DNA from: Paucimonas sp.
Lineage (GTDB): Bacteria; Pseudomonadota; Gammaproteobacteria; Pseudomonadales; Pseudomonadaceae
Assembly (NCBI GenBank): GCA_031253995.1
Contig: JAIRVG010000032.1
Span: 1 to 46,095 of the forward strand
Length of the DNA: 46,095 nt
Direction of reading: 5' to 3'
Shown here: piece after piece, positions 1 to 7,896 of the stretch
Layout of the letters: each line of letters opens with the position of its first letter
Position numbering within the stretch: position 1 is the first letter of the stretch
The notes under the pieces: model-generated
The model's input: only the letters and a program-made list of their open reading frames with translations
What the model was told of the DNA's origin: nothing
Databases searched by the model: none
Made by a program: the position numbers and the translations under genes

Positions 1-5
1 CGCGA

Positions 6-93
6 CGATCAGGCTGCGTTGAAAACAGGCTCGGAATGCTCATTGACAACCAGTCAACTCCGCTTCCTCGCCTGTTTTCGCCTTGCCTGATCG
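6..93. repeat. Long interrupted palindrome
   Basis: Several nested inverted segments share one centre near base 50. Outer arms are CGATCAGGC (6-14) and GCCTGATCG (85-93). Middle arms are GAAAACAGGC and GCCTGTTTTC, and a central hairpin is TTGAC-AACCA-GTCAA (43-57). The whole could fold into a cruciform or RNA hairpin. It lies just downstream of the Rhs-immunity operon and could be its terminator, a dispersed palindromic element or the end of a mobile element. It has no U-tract, so simple intrinsic termination is not clear. Confidence 0.6.
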
Positions 94-119
94 CCGCTCG
101 GCGACTTTTCGTACAAACC

Positions 120-656
120 TTAGTCAAAGCTGGACGACGGATTGAAGTTGTCTCGCACACCGGTCATGGCGTAGAAGCGCGTTACCAGGTCAGTGGGGTA
201 TCCACCAAGCCGAGCACTTTCCAAGCGAGGGACACTGGCGAGTGGGTCTAGAGAGCCATCGGCGGGAATGACGCAAATCAGCTCGACGTGCTTGAGCGCC
301 GGCAATGCGGATATCGGCTCAAGAGTATCGATCACAGTGCGTTTGCCTGCCGAATCCCAGCTCGGTGCCGTTGCCAATGACAGGCAGATCATTGCATCAA
401 GTTGGGCTAAAGCTGAAATCTGCCTTAGCTTTGGCATGTGCAATATTCTCAAGTACTCAAGCTGCTTCAAACCCGACAAGAAGTCTACTGAGTCGTCTGG
501 AAGAGTACCGATCACCAGTTCTCGCAAGTTTACGCACTGCTCAATCGCCTTCAGGCTTTTATACTTGCAGTGCCATACCCGCAAGCTCGTAATTTCCTCG
601 GGGGGCACCGAAAGTATGAGCTGTTTGGACGGTTCTCTCATTAAATCAACTTTCAT
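120..656 (-). CDS. Leucine-rich-repeat protein, probable immunity protein of the Rhs toxin
   Basis: This is a 178-aa cytosolic protein without signal peptide or membrane segment. The sequence shows degenerate leucine-rich repeats of about 22-25 residues (LRVWHCKYKSL, LRELVIGTLP, LEYLRILHMPKL, LKHVELICVIP), in a curved-solenoid pattern. It is the last gene of the operon and begins 12 bases after the Rhs toxin stop codon. An upstream in-frame ATG at 680 exists, but the AAGGG placed just before 656 favours the shorter form. In polymorphic toxin loci the small gene directly after the toxin tip is normally its immunity gene, so I infer that it binds and blocks the nuclease tip of the neighbour. 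I cannot place it in a named immunity family. Confidence 0.6.
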   Translation of the reverse strand: MKVDLMREPSKQLILSVPPEEITSLRVWHCKYKSLKAIEQCVNLRELVIGTLPDDSVDFLSGLKQLEYLRILHMPKLRQISALAQLDAMICLSLATAPSWDSAGKRTVIDTLEPISALPALKHVELICVIPADGSLDPLASVPRLESARLGGYPTDLVTRFYAMTGVRDNFNPSSSFD

Positions 657-667
657 ACCTATTCCCT

Positions 668-3442
668 TCACCGTGTGCACTGTAGGTATTTTTCGCCCCA
701 GCTAATGGCCTCATTGTACCAGCTTCGGTTGGGACTGATGGAGTTGATGATATTTTCGAAGTGTGGGTTTCGATTAATCAAAACCTGCTCGACTGCGCGT
801 GCTTGGTCTCTTGTCAACTGCTGTGTGGTGATCTTGATAAACTCGTCAAAATTCCGCCCATTAGCAAGATGTTCACCGATTCTGATATCCAATCGGGTAG
901 ATATTCCTGCGTACGTTAATTTACCTGCGTTCGCGGCCATGTAGACATCATAGGCCGCCTCGCCTGCAACCCTGCCGCCAAACGTGGCACCCAGCGACAC
1001 GCCTGCACCGATTTCAGCTGCCGCAATGCCAGCAGCATTGATCGCCGGCGCGTTTGCCAGCGCCCAGATGCACAAGGGCGTTGCGGGACCACACAGGCCG
1101 AGTGGGTCACTGATGCTGCCAGGGTTGCCGTTAGCGTATGCGAACGTGTTCAGACCGCCATTCAAACCAATGGGATCGCTTTGCAGGTAGCGGCCGGTGT
1201 CGGCGTCGTAATCGCGGAAGTAGTTGTAGTTGAGTTTGCTGTCCAGGTCGTCGATCTGGCCGGGCAACCGCAGGGGTACGGTGGCACTGCGCCGCTGGCT
1301 GTCCAACCCGATGATGATGTCTGGGTCACCCACCCCGAAGGCATCACTTATCCAACGCCACATCGAGGCGCCGTTATCACCGATTGCCAGGCGTGGTGTG
1401 TTCAGATGGTCGGTCAGCAGGTAGACAATCTGGTGATTCTTGAGAGCGCCAGTGGCGTCGGGGTAATAGTTGATCTGGGCCAGTGGCTTGCCATCGAACC
1501 ATACCCACGCGGACTGAAACAGTTTCTTGCCAGACGCATCATTCACCATCAAGCCAGCAAGCTCGCCTTGTCCGCCGTATTCGTACACGGTGGTGCGATA
1601 CAACTGGCCATTGTCCAGGTCACGCGTGATAACGCGCTGGCCGAGGTGGTTATATTTGTATTCGGCTATTTTGCTGTTGGCGGCATTATAAACTTCACTC
1701 AGCCTCCCGGCGCTGTCGTAGGCCAACCTCCGGCCTCTATGCTGCAATGTGTTGCCCGCCGCATCTCGCGGCACAGCGCGGCCGTCGATCGAGGCGAGTA
1801 CATTGCTGTTCGGGGCATAGGTGAGGGTTTGGCTGCTGAGTACGGCACCAGTGGTCGCATCTTTGGTCAGTCGCTGAGTTCGGTTGCCAACCGCGTCCCA
1901 TTGATAGGTCTTTACTATATTTCCGGATTTTTCTTCGATGAGCCTATCCAAGGCGTCATATTGATAGGTGGTGCTGCCAGCAAAGGACGTGATTGACGTG
2001 ACGACATTGCCGTTTGAGTTGATCACGCTGGACGCGGAGTTTTTACCTGTTTGTTGCCTGGCCTGACGAAGGTGCTGGTCGTAATCATTCGTTACCTGCA
2101 TGCCATTGCCGAGCAGCATCGAGGTTACAAGACCCGCTTTTTTGTAGGTGATGTCCTTGGCCAGGTATTGGACGGTCCCGTTGATGTCGGCTCTTATTGC
2201 AGTGATATTCGCAGCGGTGTCCCGCTCATACGTGATTTTCTGTTGGGAGTTTTGTGCAGAGACCAATTGATTATTGGCGTTGTAAAAATATTGCTGGCCA
2301 TAAATACTGCTTTGGCCCACGGCCGAGACCGCCTCAACAATAATTTTTCCTTCGGCGGTGTATTGATAGCTATTGTAACCGTAATTACCGTTGACTCTTG
2401 CCAGGCGTCCTTTGTCGTAGGGTGTTCCTTTGCCATAGGTGAACGTAATGTTTTCCGCAGGTGTAGCCGGAAACTTTTTGGCGACCAACCGGTTCAGATT
2501 ATCGTAAGCGTAGTCAGTGACAACGCCACGGGCATCGACCGACTTGATCAAGTTGGAGGCTTCATCGTACTGGCGTGTAGACGTGCCGGTGTCCGGGCTT
2601 ACGGTCTTGATGATGTTGCCATTGTAATCGTAACTGTAAGTGGTCTGTGCCCCGCGTGGGTCGACAACCGCTGTCAGTTGATCCGCCGTGTTATAGGTGT
2701 ATCGCGTCACACCGCCGAGTGCGTCTGTAGTTGTAATGCGCCGGCCCAGTGCGTCGTAACTGAACTGGGTTTTAGACCCCAACGGCGTCACACTGCTGGT
2801 CAGATTACCTACGAGGTCGTAGGTGTACAGGGTGGCTTTACCCGTCGCGTCGATTTCTGCTATCACGCGACCTAGTTCATCTACCTTGCTGATGGTGGTT
2901 CGGGCAGATGAATTATTATTAGCAACGTGAAGGCGATGAGTCCTGACACGGTTGCCCATGCTGTCCAGCGTATAGCGGATTTTTATACCGCTGCTGTTGT
3001 CCTCGCCGATGGAGCGACGTGCTTGATCATATAAGTACTGAGTCCAACTGCCATCGGGATATGAAGTTTTGGTCAGATCGCCCGATGCATTGTATTCATG
3101 CTGCGTTATCTTGCCCCGGGTATTGCTGGTGGCAAGCCAACCCTCTTCAGTATAAGTCAGGGTCGTGTAAACGCCATTGACGTCAGTCACCTTTCCCGGC
3201 AAACCAAATTCATTGAAATCAGAATATAAGGTGCGATTACCTTCAGCATTGGTGACACTGGTATTGTTGCCAGCGGCGTCGTATTCATACTTCGTTATGT
3301 CTGCCACGTCACGTCGGGGGCCATCCACGGACGTGAGTAAACCGGCTGCGTCATACGTGTATGTTGTGGTCGAGGCAGCGCTGGACTGCCCGGCAAGCAA
3401 GACGAGGCCAAAGAGCGCTAATGCGCTGAGTTTCACATTCAT
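668..3442 (-). CDS. Rhs-repeat polymorphic toxin with C-terminal GIY-YIG/URI-like nuclease tip
   Basis: The protein has 924 aa. It starts with a Sec signal peptide (MNVKLSALALFGLVLLAGQ, cleavage near SSA-A), then about 760 residues of YD repeats (TYTYDAAGLLTSV, YEYDAAGNNTSV, TYDLVGNLTS). The Rhs core motif follows (LLTDHLNTPRLAIGDNG; YFRDYDADTGRYLQSDPIGL), ending with the DPLGL processing-type motif. The last 141 residues are unrelated to the shell: a Gly/Ala-rich hydrophobic stretch, then YDVY, LTYAGISTRLDIRIGEH and AVEQVLI. That order (Tyr, YxG, R..H, Glu) matches the GIY-YIG/URI nuclease fold, so a DNase tip is inferred. ATG 3442 is preferred over 3463 because it gives the signal peptide and has AGGA upstream. 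The partner gene 3522-4976 lies 79 bases upstream and the putative immunity gene lies downstream. Confidence 0.75.
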   Translation of the reverse strand: MNVKLSALALFGLVLLAGQSSAASTTTYTYDAAGLLTSVDGPRRDVADITKYEYDAAGNNTSVTNAEGNRTLYSDFNEFGLPGKVTDVNGVYTTLTYTEEGWLATSNTRGKITQHEYNASGDLTKTSYPDGSWTQYLYDQARRSIGEDNSSGIKIRYTLDSMGNRVRTHRLHVANNNSSARTTISKVDELGRVIAEIDATGKATLYTYDLVGNLTSSVTPLGSKTQFSYDALGRRITTTDALGGVTRYTYNTADQLTAVVDPRGAQTTYSYDYNGNIIKTVSPDTGTSTRQYDEASNLIKSVDARGVVTDYAYDNLNRLVAKKFPATPAENITFTYGKGTPYDKGRLARVNGNYGYNSYQYTAEGKIIVEAVSAVGQSSIYGQQYFYNANNQLVSAQNSQQKITYERDTAANITAIRADINGTVQYLAKDITYKKAGLVTSMLLGNGMQVTNDYDQHLRQARQQTGKNSASSVINSNGNVVTSITSFAGSTTYQYDALDRLIEEKSGNIVKTYQWDAVGNRTQRLTKDATTGAVLSSQTLTYAPNSNVLASIDGRAVPRDAAGNTLQHRGRRLAYDSAGRLSEVYNAANSKIAEYKYNHLGQRVITRDLDNGQLYRTTVYEYGGQGELAGLMVNDASGKKLFQSAWVWFDGKPLAQINYYPDATGALKNHQIVYLLTDHLNTPRLAIGDNGASMWRWISDAFGVGDPDIIIGLDSQRRSATVPLRLPGQIDDLDSKLNYNYFRDYDADTGRYLQSDPIGLNGGLNTFAYANGNPGSISDPLGLCGPATPLCIWALANAPAINAAGIAAAEIGAGVSLGATFGGRVAGEAAYDVYMAANAGKLTYAGISTRLDIRIGEHLANGRNFDEFIKITTQQLTRDQARAVEQVLINRNPHFENIINSISPNRSWYNEAISWGEKYLQCTR

Positions 3443-3521
3443 AAATCCATTCCTGTGGAGCATCCATACTGCGTTCAGTTAGTTGGCCGTCCGGGGTCAG
3501 AAAGCCCGGCAAGGGCTGCCG

Positions 3522-4976
3522 TCACTGCACCGTCATTTCTATCAATTGACCCTTCGCGTTATAGCGAAATTGCGTAGTTTTACCGGGTTCGGTGATGGTA
3601 ATAGGCCTTATTCCGTCGGCGTCGCGCTGGGTGGTGATGACACGTGCGAGTGGAGTGCCTGCGGCTTCTGTCCGAGAAATCTCATGTCCTTGAGCATTGT
3701 ACGAATAGAGGGTTTTTGTCCCCATTTCATCGAGTTTCTCTACACGCCTTCCTTGGCTATCGTATTTGAAGCTGGCATTACTCAGCCCACAGTTCAGGGA
3801 CGGGTGTCCTTGCACACGTACAAGACGCTTTACGTTCTTGATCACTTCGAACGAGTGCGTGGATTGCTTGCCCAATGAGTTGGTAATTGTCGTTGCACCC
3901 AAATCGTTATAGGCCATGGTCGTTAGATCGGCGCCACCGGCATGCACGCTGGAAATTGCCCTGCCTCGGCTGTCGTAGGTCCATTGGGCCGCAACCACTC
4001 CGCGCTCGTCCGTGATCGACGTCAAGTGAAACGGAAACCTTGTGTCGTCATAGCCATACTGACGGCTTTTTATTTTGCCGCTGTAGTTGTAGGCTACCCC
4101 GGTCAACCTGCCGCCTTTGTCGTATTGATAGGTCGCTGTTACCACAGGGTTACGGGCGATACTCAAGCGCCCATAACTATCATGGGTGAGGGAAATTGAC
4201 TTTGTGTAAATATCAGTAATGGTTACAGTGTTGCCCGAGTACACCAGTGAATAGCCGTAGCCGGTGTGCCCGGCCCACTGCACCAGTCGACCTTTCGCAT
4301 CAAACCTTGAAATGTCCTTGTCGGTATTCTGATATTCCCAGCCGTTGCTGGTTTTCAGCAGCTTACCGATTGATTCCTCGCTGAGCGGCGTGTAAGTGGT
4401 ACCTTGGATAAGCTTGAATTTAAGCGCTGCGCCTTCTGCTGTTTGTAGCCTGACCAGAGACCCTTTGCTTTTGATGTACGCTGAGTAGGTGTGACTCCAG
4501 TGGACTGCCCGTTGACTGTTGTAGTAGCGCACCATCTCCAGGCTATTTGGGTTTCGCTTGGGGATGTCGACTTCACTTTGGAACTTGTTGCCTGTCGCCG
4601 TGTTTATGGGGTTTCCAGCGCAGCTTTGCCCCTCCGGCTCACCCAGGTTTTGTTCGGGATCAACAACGTACTCCGGATAAATGCCATTAGCGGGGTTTAC
4701 CACTTGGAACTCTTCAAGGCTGGTCATTTCCTCGGTCAGTGGCACAGGCTCTTCCGGTTTAGGCAGATCTTCTACCGGCTCGGTCGATTCAAATGGGCCG
4801 GAGCTATCCATGACGGTGCCTTGGGGGGGCGTCGCCGGAGGTTGTGTAGTGGGGGGGGCAGTGGTCGGTGGTGGAGTCGTGGGTGTGGCGGGAGGGCTGG
4901 AAGGGGCATCATCTGCATAGCTGGGTATAACGCCCAGGTACAGTGTTGCGGCTAGCAGAAGCATGTGAGCTTTCAT
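3522..4976 (-). CDS. Exported Rhs/YD-repeat protein (N-terminal partner of a split Rhs)
   Basis: The protein has 484 aa with a signal peptide (MKAHMLLLAATLYLGVIPSYA). A Pro/Thr-rich linker follows at about residues 24-55 (PPTTAPPTTQPPATPP), then an acidic segment. The next block resembles the DUF6531-type start of Rhs proteins (GNPINTATGNKFQSEVDI; LEMVRYYNSQR). YD repeats run to the end (YGYSLVYSGNTV, TYQYDKGGRLTGV, RFRYNAKGQLIEM-like). It stops in the middle of what would normally be one continuous Rhs shell. The remaining shell with the core motif and toxin tip is encoded by the next gene, which has its own signal peptide. This resembles a two-protein cocoon, as in TcB/TcC, but that is inference. 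AAGGA precedes the ATG. Confidence 0.7.
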   Translation of the reverse strand: MKAHMLLLAATLYLGVIPSYADDAPSSPPATPTTPPPTTAPPTTQPPATPPQGTVMDSSGPFESTEPVEDLPKPEEPVPLTEEMTSLEEFQVVNPANGIYPEYVVDPEQNLGEPEGQSCAGNPINTATGNKFQSEVDIPKRNPNSLEMVRYYNSQRAVHWSHTYSAYIKSKGSLVRLQTAEGAALKFKLIQGTTYTPLSEESIGKLLKTSNGWEYQNTDKDISRFDAKGRLVQWAGHTGYGYSLVYSGNTVTITDIYTKSISLTHDSYGRLSIARNPVVTATYQYDKGGRLTGVAYNYSGKIKSRQYGYDDTRFPFHLTSITDERGVVAAQWTYDSRGRAISSVHAGGADLTTMAYNDLGATTITNSLGKQSTHSFEVIKNVKRLVRVQGHPSLNCGLSNASFKYDSQGRRVEKLDEMGTKTLYSYNAQGHEISRTEAAGTPLARVITTQRDADGIRPITITEPGKTTQFRYNAKGQLIEMTVQ

Positions 4977-5017
4977 GCAAAGTCCTTATTGCAGTAGTTG
5001 GTTTAGTGTGCTCGTTA

Positions 5018-5035
5018 ATGCAAAATTCATTGCAT
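5018..5035. promoter_or_regulatory. Palindrome upstream of the Rhs operon
   Basis: Inverted repeat ATGCAA-N6-TTGCAT lies 42 bases upstream of the first Rhs start codon, in an AT-rich leader where the promoter must lie. It could be an operator half-site pair for an unknown regulator. No regulator gene sits beside it. Confidence 0.35.
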
Positions 5036-5228
5036 AAGATGAAACGGTCTTGATAGCAGATGCCGGAAAAATTTAGCATTAAGAATTATTAAGTTTTCCA
5101 GTATTGCAATCGAGCATTGTGCGCGTTGCAATGCCTAGGCTTTGTATGAAAACCTTTGAAAACCCGCCAACACCCCAGCCCGCCTGAGTTTCCGTAGAGT
5201 TCTGGCCTTTTCAGCGCAGGACTCTGCC

Positions 5229-5577
5229 ATGCCCAAACAGCGATACGAAATCTCCGACGCCGACTGGGAGTTGGTCGCCGATCTCTTCAATACACCTCGC
5301 CGCACCGGACGCCCACGAGCTGATGATCGACTGATGCTCAACGGTGTGTTCTGGGTGCTTTGCTCCAGCGCGACGTGGCGTGACATGCCTGAGCGATACG
5401 GTCCTTGGTCCACGGTTTATCAGCGGTTTCGAGACTGGCGAAATCAGGGCACCTTCAACAAGATGCTCAAGCGGATGCACGTCAAGCTCAACGCACAAGG
5501 GCTGATCGATCTGGACACCTGGTGCATCGATTCAAAGGCCGTCAAAGCAACCCGGGCCTCCTCCGGAGCAGGCAAAA
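5229..5577 (+). pseudogene. IS5-family transposase, 3'-truncated
   Basis: The reading frame opens with MPKQRYEISDADWELVADLF and continues through the helix-turn-helix/DUF4096-type N-terminus (GRPRADDRLMLNGVFWVLCS, WRDMPERYGPWSTVYQRFRDW). It then has the first catalytic-Asp strand (DLDTWCIDSKAVKATRASSGAGKK). Similarity to IS5/IS427-group OrfA ends at about base 5577, and the frame runs on through unrelated sequence to a stop at 5624. The second half with the remaining DDE residues is missing, so it cannot transpose by itself. It marks a recombination breakpoint between the Rhs operon and the attachment-site debris. Confidence 0.8.
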
Positions 5578-5670
5578 AATTTCAGACCGTAATAGGACGC
5601 CGCAGTCCGGGGCAGGTACCGTAATTCACCGTGTTTTTGGGCCTGCGACGGCCTGTTGCGGACACCCGGC

Positions 5671-5695
5671 GGGTGCAAATCCCTATCTCTCCGCA
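5671..5695 (+). other. Degenerate tRNA-Ser 3' end, candidate att site
   Basis: The stretch reads like the T-loop and acceptor end of a serine tRNA: a GGG..CCC stem around a 7-base loop TGCAAAT (usual TTCGAAT), then TCTCTCCGC and A where CCA would be. The T-loop and CCA are damaged and no tRNA body precedes it, so it is not a functional tRNA gene. Tyrosine-integrase islands commonly leave such a copy of the tRNA 3' end at one border, and an integrase remnant lies 1.8 kb to the right. Confidence 0.45.
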
Positions 5696-5708
5696 ATATT
5701 GGGAAATT

Positions 5709-5733
5709 CCTTATAAATCAATGGTTTATAAGG
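5709..5733. repeat. AT-rich hairpin beside candidate att site
   Basis: Perfect 9-bp arms CCTTATAAA and TTTATAAGG enclose the 7-base loop TCAATGG, 14 bases after the tRNA-like remnant. Such palindromes commonly flank attP/attB cores of tyrosine recombinases. A role as integrase arm or terminator is possible. Confidence 0.5.
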
Positions 5734-5738
5734 ATTAG

Positions 5739-5800
5739 AAAATGGCGATTTGTAGCAAGGTTTTGTAGCAAAAACCTGAACTGCAAGTCGCCATTTTTTC
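5739..5800. terminator. Long hairpin with following T-run
   Basis: Arms AAAATGGCGA (5739-5748) and TCGCCATTTT (5788-5797) pair perfectly and run into a six-T tract. The interior continues as an imperfect stem (TTTGTAG with CTGCAAG, GGTTTT with AAAACC) to a small GTAGC-type loop. The word TTGTAGCAA occurs almost twice inside. It is either a strong intrinsic terminator on the plus strand or the palindromic arm region of an integrase attachment site. Confidence 0.5.
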
Positions 5801-6098
5801 GTCTGTCGTTTGTCCTTCCTGTTGCTCTTTCTGAGCGTATTTGGCCTCTGTGGCTACATCTCTATCTGACGATACTTCGGTGCCTCTGGTGAGGTTCTGA
5901 GGCGTCCTTCTGCTTGAGTTTGGATCGAGGTCGCCAACGGTGCGGGGACTTGTACCCGTGCCGGTGGGGACCGGGAATATTCTGGCCTATCGAGAGGAAT
6001 CAGGAAGTGGGGACTTGATGGAGAAAAAGTCTTAAGCGATGATGGCGAAGTGCCTTTTTTGTGCAGAAGGCATTGGATGCACTGACAGGGAGAAAGGA

Positions 6099-6638
6099 AT
6101 GAAGTTAACGCTTGCGGTTGGTTTTGCGTGTGTGTTCGGACTTGGTGGTGCGATTGCTGCTCCGTTGAAGTTCGAGACTCAAGACCTACCATCAGATCGT
6201 ACCAGTATGGAGTATGGCCCTCAGATCAATAACTTTGCAGAGAAAGTTCTGGGGCATAAATGGGTATCTGATAAAGGCTATGGGTTTGTGTTCTACGAAA
6301 AAGAGAATCTTCATAGACATGACCAATACGCAGAACGCTACATTAAAGATGGGTATTTTTTCGAAGTACACAAGTACCTCTACCGGCAAAAACTCAAAGA
6401 ATATGGAAATGGTCTGTTTGCTAGGCAGAGCACTCGAGTGGGGTTCATTGAATTCACCGATACAGGTGATCAGCGGCTCTATTTTCGCTTGATTGATGAC
6501 AAAACCTTGGAGTACGTCGTTTCAGACAATACGCGAACAACTCAAAGTCAGCTGATTTTGAAGCGTGAAGATGAGTTCCCTGAAAACCCCAATCCTGTGC
6601 GGCTTAAAAGTGCAAGGGAGCGCGGAACTTTTCAGTGA
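6099..6638 (+). CDS. Hypothetical exported protein
   Basis: The product has 179 aa and starts with a clear signal peptide (MKLTLAVGFACVFGLGGAIAAP), so it should be periplasmic or secreted. ATG 6099 is preferred because AAGGA lies directly upstream and earlier ATGs give no signal peptide. The mature part is charged and aromatic (HKWVSDKGYGFVFYEKENLHRHDQ), with no motif that I recognise and no cysteine. A GAGG just after its stop serves the next gene at 6648, so both are probably one transcript. Base use is AT-rich compared with the core genes, pointing to horizontal origin. Function unknown. Confidence 0.65.
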   Translation: MKLTLAVGFACVFGLGGAIAAPLKFETQDLPSDRTSMEYGPQINNFAEKVLGHKWVSDKGYGFVFYEKENLHRHDQYAERYIKDGYFFEVHKYLYRQKLKEYGNGLFARQSTRVGFIEFTDTGDQRLYFRLIDDKTLEYVVSDNTRTTQSQLILKREDEFPENPNPVRLKSARERGTFQ

Positions 6639-6647
6639 GGATGAGTG

Positions 6648-7301
6648 ATGAGTAAGCGGAACTGCTACGACTGTATAAGGGCTGTTGTAAGAGAAAAAAC
6701 AACCACATCTCACACTAGGGGTGCGGTAACTGCAACTGGGACTGGTAGGAATATTTCAGTCAGTAACAACATTGCGACGGATATCAAGCAGGATGTATTG
6801 CTTGAGTTTCCTGATGGTAAGATCGTTAAGACAGTTCTGATTAACGAAAGTATTGATGCTCCAGTAGGTCATGCGATTTTTATTGCATTCCTTAAAGGTG
6901 AGCCTATCGCTTATCGATTGAGTGGTGATGATCAGATTCATTCGCTTGGATATACCAGCCAAAAAAGTACTATGACAGCGAAGGAGTTTATGTTGCTGCT
7001 CGCACCTGTCGCTGGAACCTTATTTGGGTTCGCATTTGCCTCTACACCTGATAAATACTATGAGAATGGCCAAATGAGGGAGCACCATGCTGGCCAGGCT
7101 GTGGCTGGTTTTGGGCTGGCTGCAACAGCCCTCAGTATTTGGCTAATGAGAAGTTGGATTCCATATTTTGTCGGTACTGCCGTTTCTGGTGTTGCTACTG
7201 CTATCACGGCAATTGTACATTATTCACGTGAGAATCAGGGTCGTAAGCAGCTGCTGAGTGATCTGAAAAAGGACTTTGATACACTAGAAATGCAGGGATA
7301 A
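6648..7301 (+). CDS. Hypothetical membrane protein
   Basis: The product has 217 aa. Residues 1-110 are soluble, with CYDC near the N-terminus and a beta-rich region (QDVLLEFPDGKIVKTVLIN, HAIFIAFLKGEPIAYRL). Three hydrophobic segments follow (FMLLLAPVAGTLFGFAFA, AVAGFGLAATALSIWLM, YFVGTAVSGVATAITAIV) and a short charged tail. Start 6648 is chosen because GAGG sits 7 bases upstream; GTG at 6645 is the alternative. It lies 9 bases after the exported protein, suggesting an operon. It is AT-rich, inside the island, with no family recognised. Confidence 0.6.
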   Translation: MSKRNCYDCIRAVVREKTTTSHTRGAVTATGTGRNISVSNNIATDIKQDVLLEFPDGKIVKTVLINESIDAPVGHAIFIAFLKGEPIAYRLSGDDQIHSLGYTSQKSTMTAKEFMLLLAPVAGTLFGFAFASTPDKYYENGQMREHHAGQAVAGFGLAATALSIWLMRSWIPYFVGTAVSGVATAITAIVHYSRENQGRKQLLSDLKKDFDTLEMQG

Positions 7302-7337
7302 ACTTATATATCTCTCCCGTGTACGTGTGCGTGTCTT

Positions 7338-7357
7338 GAAAACCCTGAGGGGTTTTC
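7338..7357 (+). terminator. Hairpin terminator after the 6099-7301 pair
   Basis: Arms GAAAACCC (7338-7345) and GGGTTTTC (7350-7357) with a TGAG loop lie 36 bases after the stop codon and are followed by the T-rich GCTTTGCTCTT. It probably ends the two-gene transcript. Confidence 0.6.
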
Positions 7358-7527
7358 GCTTTGCTCTTAATCACCAGCATTGCCGCGAAGCGGCTTCGCC
7401 TTTCTTCTCGGCAAAGCTGCTCCTTCCTACTTACTCAATAAAAAATGAGTGTTCGGAGGACAGCCTTGCCAGAGATTTCCTTTTTCATTTGGGGGAATTT
7501 GGGGGAATGGGGGCGTGTATTTCCCTC

Positions 7528-7858
7528 ATGGCCTACTACGAGAAGCGCGGGAACGCCTGGCGCGCCCAGATTCGCCGCAACGGGTATCCAGCTCTTTCCG
7601 CCACTTTTGCCGCCAAAGCAGAAGCCCAGCGCTGTCCTCACGAGCAATAAGGGCTGCCCACGCCGATCGGCGGCAGCCGGTACTCCAGCTTGGCCCTCAA
7701 CACGATCATGAACTACTTCCCGCGAGCTTGCGTAGCTGCCGGGATTGAAGGTATTCGCCTTCACGATCACGCATCTCAGCACGCAGGACCTTGCTGAGAA
7801 GCTTGGTCAAGTAAAAACCAAGCAAGTCAGCACATGCCTCATTAAAACTTTGTGATTA
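7528..7858 (+). pseudogene. Tyrosine-type integrase remnant
   Basis: ATG 7528 opens MAYYEKRGNAWRAQIRRNGYP, the Arm-binding N-terminus typical of phage/island integrases, and stops after 40 codons at 7650. In the same frame, bases 7651-7770 read ALNTIMNYFPRACVAAGIE then GIRLHDH, the region where an intact enzyme has GIRLHDLRH with its catalytic Arg and His. Two codons (LR) are lost there. After a frame shift, 7771-7858 reads STQDLAEKLGQVKTKQVS, like the C-terminal AEKLGH...T..Y box without the Tyr. The central catalytic part is deleted, so no active recombinase can be made. It marks the island as an old integrative element. Confidence 0.75.
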
Positions 7859-7896
7859 TATCGGAGGTCCCCAAACCTGTGCGGTGATTCTTGAAT

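Larger units (their letters stand above)
5625..6098. other. Intergenic island junction
   Basis: This 474-base stretch has no convincing gene. From left to right it holds the tRNA-Ser-like attachment remnant (5671-5695), a short AT hairpin (5709-5733), a long hairpin followed by a T-run (5739-5800), then about 300 bases of mixed sequence in which I see no motif. The last bases carry the AAGGA ribosome site of the gene at 6099. Confidence 0.5.

Noticed and set aside
5671..5695. An intact tRNA-Ser gene
   Set aside because: Only the 3' end is recognisable; T-loop and CCA are damaged and no D-arm or anticodon arm precedes it.
7480..7520. G-rich runs (three GGGGG tracts) before the integrase remnant, possible G-quadruplex
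   Set aside because: Only three long tracts; a four-tract structure is not evident, and the remnant gene is dead.
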